Assembly: GCA_963728125.1 (NCBI GenBank)
Contig: CAVSIZ010000011.1
Span: 204,411-268,410, forward strand
Source: CAWDCV01 sp963728125
GTDB lineage: Bacteria > Actinomycetota > Actinomycetes > CAWDCV01
DNA: 64,000 bases
Direction of reading: 5' to 3'
Each line of letters starts with the position of its first letter. The stretch's first letter is position 1. The notes beneath the pieces were generated by a model. It did no database searches and had not been told where the DNA came from. It saw nothing but the letters and a program-made list of their open reading frames with translations. This document shows, piece after piece, positions 1 to 8,683 of this stretch. A program made the translations under genes and the position numbers.

Positions 1-168
1 CTCGTGCTCGGCGATGCGCCCGTATCCGCGATGAAGCCGAATGGCGGGGCCATGGCGGTGCTGTCGACATACGGCCTGGACGAGAACGCCTTCGAGGACC
101 TGCGAGCCCGCTGGACCGACTGGTGGGCGGCCCGCTACGAGCCCGACTCACCGCCGACATCGCCCTGA
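1..168 (+). CDS. C-terminal end of an unidentified protein (left-truncated)
   Basis: The first frame is open from the window edge to a TGA at 166-168, giving the last 55 residues of a protein whose start lies outside. The tail is rich in Trp and acidic residues (DLRARWTDWWAARYEPD) and shows no motif I can assign. An ATG at 31 could begin a tiny protein, but no ribosome binding site precedes it. Codon use (strong G/C third positions) matches the neighbours. The next gene is convergent, and a palindromic element lies in the gap. Confidence 0.55.
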   Translation, partial: LVLGDAPVSAMKPNGGAMAVLSTYGLDENAFEDLRARWTDWWAARYEPDSPPTSP

Positions 169-186
169 GCCCGCCGCACATCACAC

Positions 187-243
187 CGACTGGTTCCCGC
201 GGTACACGACTCGCCGATGAGGGCGTACACGGGGAACCAGTCG
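187..243. repeat. 56-nt-class palindromic element, copy 1
   Basis: Perfect 12-bp inverted arms CGACTGGTTCCC (187-198) and GGGAACCAGTCG (232-243) enclose a 33-nt loop that contains a smaller GTACACG-type repeat. The same design (TGGTTCC to GGAACCA, about 55-57 nt overall) recurs at 13331-13386 and 54327-54381, always between genes. Here it lies between two convergent genes, so it could act as a bidirectional terminator. Recurrence with conserved ends also fits a REP-like or miniature mobile palindrome. Confidence 0.7.
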
Positions 244-293
244 AGACGGGAGCCGACACTCGGCAGGGCGATCAAGCGGGACGTCGTCTGCGC

Positions 294-740
294 TCAGCTG
301 ATGAGGCCGTTCCACGACCAGTGCGGGATGGCCAGGCCGTCGGGAACGTCGTCCGCCGAGTCGTGGTAGCGAGCCATCGTCGTGGTCGTGGCCCAGGCGA
401 AGTAGTCGCGCAGAACTCGCGCCACCGGTTCGTCGACCAAGCCGACGTCCGCCAGAGCCTGCTCGAAGCAGAGAATCGCCCGCCGGTCCATCTCGTCGTG
501 AGGGCCGTTACCACTGTGAATCCGCACCACAGCGGTCTCGTCGCCGTACTGGTCGGAGTACATCGTCGGACCGCCGAGCGCCTCCGCCCAATACGCCGCG
601 AGCCGCTCCGTATGGTCGGACCGAAAGCCACGGCTGAACGCGTGACTCACGACCTCGTCGTCGATCACCCGAGCGTGCCACGCGCTCGCTAAGCGCAGCA
701 GGCCATCCCAGCCACCTGCGGCCTCGTACACCGTCTGCAC
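294..740 (-). CDS. Group II truncated haemoglobin-like globin
   Basis: 148 residues. The sequence follows the truncated-globin pattern: an N-terminal YEAAGGWDGLLRLASAWHARV stretch is close to the trHbII 'Y..iGG...f..L...FY..v' start, followed by a helical DHTERLAAYWAEALGGP segment and a candidate proximal haem ligand His75 in VVRIHSG. The family binds haem and O2/NO, usually as a soluble oxidoreductase partner or in NO detoxification; the exact role here is unknown. The start is GTG at 740; the ATG a few bases upstream is out of frame. Single gene, convergent with the truncated gene on its left; the next gene upstream (773-1843) runs the same way with a 32-bp gap, so co-transcription is possible. 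Confidence 0.75.
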   Translation of the reverse strand: MQTVYEAAGGWDGLLRLASAWHARVIDDEVVSHAFSRGFRSDHTERLAAYWAEALGGPTMYSDQYGDETAVVRIHSGNGPHDEMDRRAILCFEQALADVGLVDEPVARVLRDYFAWATTTTMARYHDSADDVPDGLAIPHWSWNGLIS

Positions 741-772
741 CGGGTCATGGTGGCACCCCGGTGGTGCGACAG

Positions 773-1843
773 CTACGGGCGAACCGCTCCCGAGAAGGGG
801 ATGTAGTCGATCGGCGCGATCGCGACCGGCTTGCTCGGGTTGGACGCGTGGATCATGTTGCCGTCGCCGATGTAGATGCCGACGTGGCTGATGGGTGAGT
901 AGAAGAACACCAGGTCGCCCGGCTGCAGCTCGCTCTTCGACACCTTGCGCCCACTGCTGTACTGCGCACGCGAGGAGTGCGGCAGCGAGACGCCAGCGGC
1001 TGCCCAGGCGCCCTGCGTCAAGCCGGAGCAGTCCCAGGCGTTCGGGCCGGAGGCGCCGTAGACGTACCGGTCGCCGAGCTGGTCGTACGCGAACGCCACC
1101 GCAACTGCCGCCGCACCGGAGGCGCTGCCGGTGTAGGTCGGCCTCTCCTCCTCTGGTTCGGGTGCCGCGGCCCGGGCAGCATCGGCGGCCGCTCGCTCCT
1201 GGTCGCGGGCGGCGCGCTGGGCAGCGAGAAGGCGCTGGCGCTCCTCTTCCTTGAGCGTGTTGAGGACCTGCTCTGCCTGCGCGAGCTTGCCGTCGATCTC
1301 GTTCTTCTGCAGCTCGACCTCGGCCTTGGCCTCGGCCAGGTCGGCGAGCTGCTCAGCGACGAGGGCATTGTCCTGCTGGAGCTGCGAGCGCTCGGCGATC
1401 ACGGTGCGCAGGGAGGCGGCCGACCGGTCGGTGAGGCGGGCCAGCGACGAGGACGAGGCGAGGAACTCCTCGGGGTCCTCTGACGCCACGAGCAGCACGG
1501 TCGGGTCGACGCCGCCGGTGCGGTACGTCGCCGAGGCGAACGCAGCGAGACCGGTGCGGGCGGCGTTGACCTTCTGCTCCTGCGTCCCGGCGAGCGCCTG
1601 GGCGGACGCGAGCTTCTGCTGCACCTCGTCCAGCTTCAGCCGGGCGTCGTTGTACCGCTCCGCTGCCATCGCGGCTTCGGTGTTGAGCTGGTCGACCTGT
1701 GCCTGGACCGACTCCATGGTCGGTTGCGGATCGGCGTATCCGACGCCGGGAATGACCACCAGCGCGGTGATCGCCACCACGGAGGCGGCTATGAGGGCAC
1801 GAACGCGAGAACGAGCGGGTTGGATCTGATCAGCGGTCGGCAC
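773..1843 (-). CDS. Secreted NlpC/P60 peptidoglycan endopeptidase (RipA-like)
   Basis: 356 residues. A signal peptide occupies about residues 12-37 (hydrophobic IAASVVAITALVVIPGV, then YADP). A long coiled coil follows (about 42-225, heptad-rich QLNTEAAMAAERY...), then an Ala/Glu linker. The C-terminal NlpC/P60 domain (about 243-350) has catalytic Cys272 in WDCSGL, His320 in ISHVGIYIG and His332 in MIHASN. The family cleaves D-Glu-mDAP bonds in peptidoglycan during cell separation, and the coiled coil typically mediates autoinhibition or partner binding. Expression is probably set by the c-di-AMP riboswitch just upstream, which is a recurrent arrangement for cell-wall hydrolases of actinobacteria. 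Start ATG 1843 lies behind an AGAAGGAGG-type ribosome binding site. Confidence 0.92.
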   Translation of the reverse strand: MPTADQIQPARSRVRALIAASVVAITALVVIPGVGYADPQPTMESVQAQVDQLNTEAAMAAERYNDARLKLDEVQQKLASAQALAGTQEQKVNAARTGLAAFASATYRTGGVDPTVLLVASEDPEEFLASSSSLARLTDRSAASLRTVIAERSQLQQDNALVAEQLADLAEAKAEVELQKNEIDGKLAQAEQVLNTLKEEERQRLLAAQRAARDQERAAADAARAAAPEPEEERPTYTGSASGAAAVAVAFAYDQLGDRYVYGASGPNAWDCSGLTQGAWAAAGVSLPHSSRAQYSSGRKVSKSELQPGDLVFFYSPISHVGIYIGDGNMIHASNPSKPVAIAPIDYIPFSGAVRP

Positions 1844-1861
1844 GAAGCCGGCCTCCTTCTC

Positions 1862-2000
1862 CCCCTGACTGCTTACCGGGTGAGCTGACGGGTTCGGGCG
1901 AGGAAGTTGTCCCTACGACGCGCTGTGCGCCGATTCACCCCAGGTGCGGTGGTTCCCCGGTTCCGCGGCGAGCCCCCAACTCTCGCCGCTGAGATTCAGC
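1862..2000 (-). promoter_or_regulatory. Cyclic di-AMP riboswitch (ydaO-yuaA class)
   Basis: Read on the minus strand, the leader of the NlpC/P60 gene shows the signature blocks of the ydaO-yuaA riboswitch in the right order: CGCGGAACCGGGGAACC (about 1951-1967), GGGGTGAATCGG (1931-1942), TAGGGACAAC (about 1906-1915), then CCGAACCCGTCAGCTCACCC (about 1878-1897), ending just before the AGAAGGAGG ribosome binding site. This class binds c-di-AMP and in actinobacteria commonly precedes NlpC/P60 and resuscitation-factor genes, where ligand lowers expression. The 1844-2157 intergenic stretch holds no gene; beyond the riboswitch I cannot place a promoter with confidence. Confidence 0.85.
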
Positions 2001-2157
2001 AGGGACCGCGTCGTCGCTCCAGCTGGACCGACTGCCGAACGCGTGTCCGACAACGGAGGTTAGTGACGCGGCGTAGATGCACAAACTCGCCAAGCCGGAC
2101 TTTACGGCACCTTGACCTACGCTCCGTAGTCACTCCAGTTCGGAACCACCGTGCCCC

Positions 2158-2595
2158 GTGAGCCGTCGAACAGGCATGGCGCGCCCGCTTTTCGTCCTGC
2201 TCGTCCTCCTCGCCGCGGCTGGCTGCGCCGATACGGCGCCGTCGGTATCGACCGATTCCGGGACCGAGCTCACGATCACGGTGACCGAAGCCGAGGGCTC
2301 GGCACCGTCGGAATGGACCCTCACCTGCGGCTCGGAACCGGGCGGCGATCACCCCGATCCAGCGGCCGCCTGCGCCGCCCTTCAGGCGGCCGTGGATGGG
2401 GGCGACGACCCGTTCGCGCCCCTTGCCACCGACGCGGTCTGCACGGAAATCTACGGTGGCTCGGCCACCGCGACGATCACGGGGACCTGGGACGGCGAGG
2501 ACGTCGACGCGACGTACTCCCGGACGAACGGCTGCGAGATTGCGCGCTGGGATCCGTTGATGGACGTCTTCCGCACAACGGGCACCGTCAGGTAG
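2158..2595 (+). CDS. SSI-family subtilisin inhibitor-like lipoprotein
   Basis: 145 residues. A short hydrophobic signal (LFVLLVLLAAAGC) ends in a lipobox with Cys23, so the protein is probably a lipid-anchored exported inhibitor rather than a free secreted one. The SSI core follows: LTCGSEPGGDHPDPAAAC and ATDAVCTEIYGG, then GTWDGEDVDATYSRTNGCEIARWD, with four Cys (57, 72, 95, 126) that would make the two family disulfides. In SSI the reactive bond lies two residues after the third Cys; here the P1 position is Glu97, which suggests an acidic-specific target or no classical subtilisin target. The start could be GTG 2158 or ATG 2176; both leave the signal intact. Convergent with the allantoin operon. 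Confidence 0.88.
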   Translation: MSRRTGMARPLFVLLVLLAAAGCADTAPSVSTDSGTELTITVTEAEGSAPSEWTLTCGSEPGGDHPDPAAACAALQAAVDGGDDPFAPLATDAVCTEIYGGSATATITGTWDGEDVDATYSRTNGCEIARWDPLMDVFRTTGTVR

Positions 2596-2599
2596 GGCC

Positions 2600-2698
2600 G
2601 TCGTGAAGATCGTCGTGAGGCATCCGACGGTCGTGTGAGTCGTCGTGAGGCCCTCGCGAGGGAACGTCGTGCTGATGTTTCACGACGATCTACACGAC
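2600..2698. terminator. Long inverted repeat between convergent genes (CGTCGTGAAGATC family)
   Basis: An 18-nt arm GTCGTGAAGATCGTCGTG at 2600-2617 pairs with CACGACGATCTACACGAC at 2681-2698 (17 of 18 positions). The 63-nt loop carries further GTCGTGTGAGTCGTCGTGAG copies. The same pair of arms occurs once more, at 40926-41032, again between the 3' ends of two convergent genes. Bidirectional termination is the simplest role; there is no U-tract, which is normal for actinobacterial terminators. Confidence 0.65.
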
Positions 2699-2706
2699 GT
2701 GGGATG

Positions 2707-3544
<838 letters not shown>

Positions 3545-3546
3545 GG

Positions 3547-4884
3547 TCAGACCCCTCCTCGCGTCAACAACCGCCCGCGCGGTTCCTCGCCGCTGACTTC
3601 CTCACCGCGCAGCCAGGTGCTGCGGACGACGCCGGCGAGCGGGCGGCCGGCGTACGGCGTGACGGGGTTCTTGTGTCGCAACCGGGTCGGATCCACCAGC
3701 CACGCGTCATCGGGCGCGAAAACGGCGAAGTCGGCGTCGTACCCCAGTGCGACATGACCCTTGACATTGAGCCCAGCCAGCGCGGCCGGCCGCTCCGCCA
3801 TCCAGCGGACGATGTCGCACAGCGTGAAGCCGCGCCGCCGTGCCTCCGTCCACACCGCGGACAGGCCCATCTGTAGCCCGGCGATGCCGCCCCACGCCAC
3901 GCCGAAGTCACCGATGTCGAGACGCTTGAGCTCCGGTGTGCAGGGCGAGTGGTCGGACACGATGCAGTCGATGTCGCCGTCGGCGAGCCCCCGCCACAGC
4001 AGCTCGCGATTGTCGGCCTCGCGGATCGGCGGGCAGCACTTGTACTGCGTCGAGCCGTCGAGCACCTCCTCCGCCGAGAAGAAGAGGTAGTGCGGGCAGG
4101 TCTCCACCGTGATCCGCACGCCGTCGCGTCTCGCCGACCGGATCATCGGGATTGCGTCGGAGCTGGACAGGTGCAGGATGTGCACCCGGGCGCCGGTCCA
4201 ACGCGCAGCCTCGATGACGTGCGCGATGGCGACGTTCTCGGCGCCGCGCGGCCGTGAGGCGAGGTACGTCGCGTAGCTCTCTCCGTGCGCAGACGGCGCG
4301 CGGTCGATCGCCGTCGAATCCTCGGCATGCACGATCATCAGCGCGCCGAAGCTGCGCAGCAGGTGGAGATCGGCCTCGAGCTCGTCCGGCTCCAGATGCG
4401 GGAACTCGTCGACACCGGAGTGGAGCAGGAAGCACTTGAAGCCGAAGACGCCGGCGTCGTGCAGCCCGCGCAGCTCGCTGCTGTTGCCCGGGATCGCGCC
4501 GCCCCAGAAGCCGACATCGACGTACGCCTGCGGCTCGGCGACCTTGCGCTTGACCTCCAGCGCCGCCACGTCGACCGTCGGCGGGATGCTGTTCAGCGGC
4601 ATGTCGACGATCGTCGTCACGCCTCCGGCGGCCGCGGCCTGCGTGGCCGACGTGAATCCCTCCCACTCCGTACGGCCGGGCTCGTTGACGTGCACGTGGG
4701 TATCGACGAGGCCTGGCAGCAGGACGACGTCGTCACCGAGCTCGATCACTCGATCTCCGTCGAGGGACGCCTCGAGCGGCTCGATCGCCACGATCGTGCC
4801 GTCAGCGACTCCGACGCAGCGCGCCACTTCGCCGGCGGCAGTAATGACCCGCGGCGCCCGAAAGACGAGATCGAGGTGCCTCAT
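3547..4884 (-). CDS. allB: Allantoinase
   Basis: 445 residues, amidohydrolase superfamily, hydrolyses allantoin to allantoate in the cytosol. Metal-site features are visible: His63/His65 in LVDTHVHVNEPG, carboxylated Lys150 in GFKCFL, His186 in IVHAEDS, the HILHLSSSD strand, and the Asp of SDHSPCTPE. C-terminal beta-sandwich residues (GYDADFAVFAPDD, NPVTPYAGRPLAGVVRSTWLRG) are typical of allantoinase rather than dihydroorotase or hydantoinase. Start ATG 4884 overlaps the stop of glycerate kinase by 4 bp, so the two are translationally coupled. Length is normal for AllB. Confidence 0.95.
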   Translation of the reverse strand: MRHLDLVFRAPRVITAAGEVARCVGVADGTIVAIEPLEASLDGDRVIELGDDVVLLPGLVDTHVHVNEPGRTEWEGFTSATQAAAAGGVTTIVDMPLNSIPPTVDVAALEVKRKVAEPQAYVDVGFWGGAIPGNSSELRGLHDAGVFGFKCFLLHSGVDEFPHLEPDELEADLHLLRSFGALMIVHAEDSTAIDRAPSAHGESYATYLASRPRGAENVAIAHVIEAARWTGARVHILHLSSSDAIPMIRSARRDGVRITVETCPHYLFFSAEEVLDGSTQYKCCPPIREADNRELLWRGLADGDIDCIVSDHSPCTPELKRLDIGDFGVAWGGIAGLQMGLSAVWTEARRRGFTLCDIVRWMAERPAALAGLNVKGHVALGYDADFAVFAPDDAWLVDPTRLRHKNPVTPYAGRPLAGVVRSTWLRGEEVSGEEPRGRLLTRGGV

Positions 4885-6011
4885 GACTTCTCCAGCCAAT
4901 CCTGCGCGATCCGCTGACCCATCTGCTGAAGGAGCGGACCGGCGTCGGCCATCGAGCGGACGGGGTTGGGCTCGATCTCGCTGAGCGGGTACGCCGCCGC
5001 AATTCCTGCCCCTGCCAGTTCGTCGGTACGCAGGAGGCTTCGGCCGGCGACGGCAACCACGGGAACGCCAGCCGCGCGCGCCGCGGCGGCAACGCCCGCG
5101 GGCGCCTTGCCGTGCAGCGTTTGCACGTCCAGCGAGCCCTCCCCCGTGACGACCAGGTCTGCGCCGGGCAGCCTGGCCTGGAAGTCGATCAGCTCGAGGA
5201 GGAGATCGATGCCCGGCCTCGGCTGCGCGCCGAGAAGCGCGAGCGCGGCAAACCCCACACCCCCCGCAGCGCCGGCGCCGGGGGCCGACGCAGCGTCCTT
5301 GACGTTCGGCAGCTCCTCCACCAGCACGGTCACAAGCTGGGAGAGGCCGCGCTCGAGGACCTGCACGTCTGCCGGGCTCGCGCCCTTCTGCGGGCCGTAG
5401 ACCTCTGCGGCACCTGTCGGTCCGAGCAGCGGATTGTCGACATCGCTGGCGAGCAGCACTTCTGTGCTGCCCACCGCCGGGTGCAGCCCCGATAGGTCGA
5501 CGCGATCCAGCCGCTCGAGAGCACCGCCACCCGGCGGCAGTGGTGCACCGTCGGCGTCGAGCAGTCGTACGCCGAGCTCGGCCAGCATGCCGGCGCCACC
5601 ATCGGTACTCGCGCTGCCGCCGATGCCGAGCACGATGCGCCGGCACCCCGCGTCCAGGGCGGCGCGCACGAGCTGCCCGAGTCCGCCGCTGGACGCCGTC
5701 AGCGCGGCCAGCTGCCCGCCCGGCAGTCGGTTGAGACCGCAGGCGTCCGCCAGTTCCACGACCGCAACCTCATCGCGTACGGCGTACGCGGTATCTACCG
5801 GCTCGCCGGTCGGGCCAGCCACCTGGATGGGCACTCGGGTGAAGCCCGCCGAGAGTGCGGCGTCGAGCGTGCCGTCTCCGCCGTCGGCCACCGGCACCTC
5901 GATCGCCTCGACGTCAGGGACCACCTCGCGCAGGCCGGCAGCCACTGCCGCCGCGACCTGCGGCGCGGACAGCGAGCCCTTGAACTTGTCCGGAGCGATG
6001 ACGACGCGCAT
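4881..6011 (-). CDS. glxK: Glycerate kinase
   Basis: 376 residues, glycerate kinase type-1 family. The N-terminus MRVVIAPDKFKGSLSAPQVA is the family signature. Further conserved blocks are VADGGDGTLDA, IGGSASTDGGAGM (phosphate-binding loop region), ASDVDNPLLGPTGAAEVYGPQKGA and VVTGEGSLDVQTLHGKAP. It phosphorylates D-glycerate made from tartronate semialdehyde, feeding glyoxylate carbon into glycolysis. Start ATG 6011 follows the gcl stop by 9 bp; the 3' end overlaps allB by 4 bp. Confidence 0.95.
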   Translation of the reverse strand: MRVVIAPDKFKGSLSAPQVAAAVAAGLREVVPDVEAIEVPVADGGDGTLDAALSAGFTRVPIQVAGPTGEPVDTAYAVRDEVAVVELADACGLNRLPGGQLAALTASSGGLGQLVRAALDAGCRRIVLGIGGSASTDGGAGMLAELGVRLLDADGAPLPPGGGALERLDRVDLSGLHPAVGSTEVLLASDVDNPLLGPTGAAEVYGPQKGASPADVQVLERGLSQLVTVLVEELPNVKDAASAPGAGAAGGVGFAALALLGAQPRPGIDLLLELIDFQARLPGADLVVTGEGSLDVQTLHGKAPAGVAAAARAAGVPVVAVAGRSLLRTDELAGAGIAAAYPLSEIEPNPVRSMADAGPLLQQMGQRIAQDWLEKS

Positions 6012-6020
6012 CCGATGGTG

Positions 6021-7785
6021 TCAGTCGAGAAGGGCGATGGCCGTCGGGGCGTGCTCCTTGCTGGCGGCGAGCTCCTCGAACTCGACGACGTTGTCGATCT
6101 CGGTGCCCATCGAGATGTTCGTCACCCGTTCGAGGATGACCTCGACGACGACCGGGACCTGATGCTCGGCCATGAGCTTCTTGGCCTCCTGTAGCGCGGG
6201 AAGGATCTCCCCGGGCTCGAACACCCGCAGCGCCTTGCAGCCGAGGCCCTCGGCGACCCGGACGTGGTCGACGCCGTACCCACTCGCATCGTGAGTGTTG
6301 ACGTTCTCGAAGGAGAGCTGAACGCAGTAGTCCATGTCGAAGCCGCGCTGCGACTGCCGGATCAGGCCGAGATAGGCGTTGTTCACCAGAACGTGCACGA
6401 ACGGCAGGTTGAACTGAGCGCCAACCGCCAGTTCCTCCATCATGAATTGGAAGTCGTAGTCGCCGGTGAGTGCGACCACCGGCGCCTGCGGGTCGGCGAC
6501 GCAGACGCCGATCGTGGCTGGGATCGTCCAGCCCAGCGGACCGGCCTGGCCGGCGTTGATCCAGTGACGTGGCTTGTAGACGTGGAGAAACTGCGCCGCG
6601 GCGATCTGCGACAGGCCGATCGTGCTGACGTAGCGCGTCTCGGGGCCGAACGCCTTGTTCATCTCCTCGTACACGCGCTGCGGCTTGACCGGGACGTCCT
6701 CGAAGTGCGTACGCCGGTGCATCGTGCGCTTGCGCTCGCGGCACTGTTCCACCCATGTCGGACCAATCGGGCAGCTGCCGATCTCGGGCCACCTCGATCA
6801 GTACCTCAAGTGCAGCGCCGGCGTCGGAGACGATCGCGTAGTCGGGCGGGAAGACGCGGCCGATCTGTGTCGGCTCGATGTCGACGTGAACGAAGGTGCG
6901 GTCGCCGCGGTAGACGTCGAGGCCACCCGTGTGCCGGTTGGCCCAGCGATTGCCGATGCCGAGCACGAAGTCGGACGCGAGCATCGTCGCGTTGCCGTAC
7001 CGGTGCGAGGTCTGCAAGCCGGCCATGCCGGCCATCAGCGGGTGATCGTCGGGGATCGTGCCCCAGCCCATTAACGTCGGAACGACTGGAATATTCACAA
7101 GCTCGGCGAACTCGACGAGCAGCCGGGACGCGTCAGCGTTGACGATGCCGCCGCCCGCGACGATGAGTGGACGCTCCGCCGCCGCCAGCATGTCCAGCGC
7201 CTTCGCCGCCTGTGCCCGGGTCGCACGCGGCTTGTAGACGGGCAGCGGCTCGTAGGTCTCGGGGTCGAATTCGATCTCGGTCATCTGTACGTCGAACGGC
7301 AGGTCGAGGAGTACGGGTCCAGGGCGTCCCGAGCGCATCAGGTGGAACGCCTGCTGGAACGCTCCGGGCACCTGCGCGGGCTCGAGCACGGTCATCGCCA
7401 TCTTGGTGAGCGGCGCCGCGATGGCGGCAATATCGACGGCTTGGAAGTCCTCCTTGTGCAGCCGCGCCACCGGGGCCTGGCCGGTGATGCACAGGATCGG
7501 GATCGAGTCGGCCGATGCGGAGTACAGCCCGGTGATCATGTCGGTGCCTGCAGGTCCGGACGTGCCGATGCAGACGCCGATGTTGCCGGCGACCGCTCGG
7601 GTGTAACCCTCGGCCATGTGAGAGGCGCCCTCGACGTGGCGGGCGAGGACATGGCGAATGCCACCGTGGTCCTTCATCGCCGCGTAGAGCGGGTTGATCG
7701 CGGCGCCCGGGAGGCCGAAGACGGTGTCGACGCCCTCCTTCTCCAGGATGGCGACTGCGGCGTCGACGGCACGCATGCGTGGCAT
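6021..7785 (-). pseudogene. gcl: Glyoxylate carboligase (frameshifted)
   Basis: ThDP-dependent enzyme joining two glyoxylates into tartronate semialdehyde plus CO2. The N-terminal part (MPRMRAVDAAVAILEKEGVD, FGLPGAAINPLY with the non-Glu residue typical of Gcl, and the FAD-type middle domain) reads to about LPDWSDMG. The rest (EQCRERKRTMHRRTHFEDVP, GQAGPLGWTIPATIG, the ThDP motif LTGDYDFQF to VNNAYLGLI) is in another frame. The break is at the CCC run 6752-6754 (GGG on the coding strand), where one extra base explains it; span is 1 above a multiple of 3. Start ATG 7785 has AGGGAAG six bases upstream. Expected intact length is about 587 residues. Confidence 0.9.
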
Positions 7786-7801
7786 GATGTTCTTCCCTGG
7801 C

Positions 7802-8683
7802 TCAGTTTCTCGGCCGGACAGGCGCAGCACGCCGCGCAGCAGGGCCGAGTGGTCGAGGCCGCCGTCGCCATTGGCCTTGGCGGCGGCCATCAGCTGCGCG
7901 ACGACGGCGCCGAGCGGGATGACGACGCCGGCCTCGCGCGCGGCGGACGTCACGATGCCGAGGTCCTTGTCGTGCAGCTCGATGCGGAAGCCGGGCTGGA
8001 ACGACCGGGCCAGCATGTTCTCGCCCTTCTGGTCGAGCACCTTGCTGCCGGCGAGTCCGCCGCCGAGGACCGTGAGCGCCGCTTTGGTGTCGACGCCGTA
8101 CGCCTCGAGGAACGCGACGGCCTCGGCGAGCAGCTGGATGTTGCCGGCGACGATGAGCTGGTTGGCGGCCTTGACGGTCTGGCCCGATCCGTTCGGGCCG
8201 ACGTGGACGATGGTCTTGCCGACCGCGTCCAGGACGGGACGGGCGGCGTCGAAGTCGGCCTCCTCGCCGCCGACCATGATCGACAGGGTCGCCTGCCTCC
8301 GCGCCCGCCTGGCCGCCGGACACCGGCGCGTCCAGGATCCGGAGCCCCTTCTCCTTCGCTTGCGCGGCGAGGTCGGCGGTGACGTCGGGTCGGATGCTGG
8401 AGAAGTCGATGACCAGCGTTCCCGGCTTCGCGGTCTCGAAGACGCCGCCGTCGCCAGCGAGCACCTCCTGGACGTCCGGGGAGTCGGGGACCATCACCGC
8501 GACGACGTCCGCCTCGCGAGCCGCATCGGCGATGTTGTCGGCGCCGCGGCCGCCGCGCTCGACCAGCTCTTGGACCTTCTCCGGCGATCGGTTCACGCCG
8601 ATGACGTCGAAGCCGGCGTCGACCAGGTGGCCGGCCATGGGTGCGCCCATGATTCCCAGGCCGACGAACGCAACGGTTGTCAT
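7802..8683 (-). pseudogene. glxR: 2-hydroxy-3-oxopropionate (tartronate semialdehyde) reductase (two compensating frameshifts)
   Basis: NAD(P)H-dependent reductase making D-glycerate. Start ATG 8683 overlaps the hyi stop by 4 bp. The N-terminal Rossmann motif VGLGIMGAPMAGHL and FSSIRPD...DAPVSGGQAGAEAGD read in the first frame. From LSIMVGGEEADFD through the catalytic Lys in GQTVKAANQLIVAGN to LLRGVLRLSGRE the frame is shifted: one extra base in the run at 8286-8288. A second indel just before the end (AAA near 7805-7808) would return to the first frame and the TGA at 7802-7804, giving exactly 294 codons, the normal family size. Without it this frame runs into gcl and mimics a fusion protein. 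Confidence 0.85.

Noticed and set aside
123..692. Long plus-strand open frame across the globin gene.
   Set aside because: High-GC shadow of the minus-strand globin gene; no recognisable domain and no binding site.
3547..5646. A 699-residue frame covering allantoinase plus upstream sequence.
   Set aside because: The extra N-terminal 254 residues are Arg/Ala-rich antisense-like sequence inside glycerate kinase; allantoinase starts at ATG 4884.
7786..8277. A single frame joins the C-terminal half of tartronate semialdehyde reductase to glyoxylate carboligase, like a fusion enzyme.
   Set aside because: The reductase N-terminus is in another frame, and two opposite single-base indels restore a normal 294-codon gene with its own stop at 7802; gcl has its own binding site and ATG.
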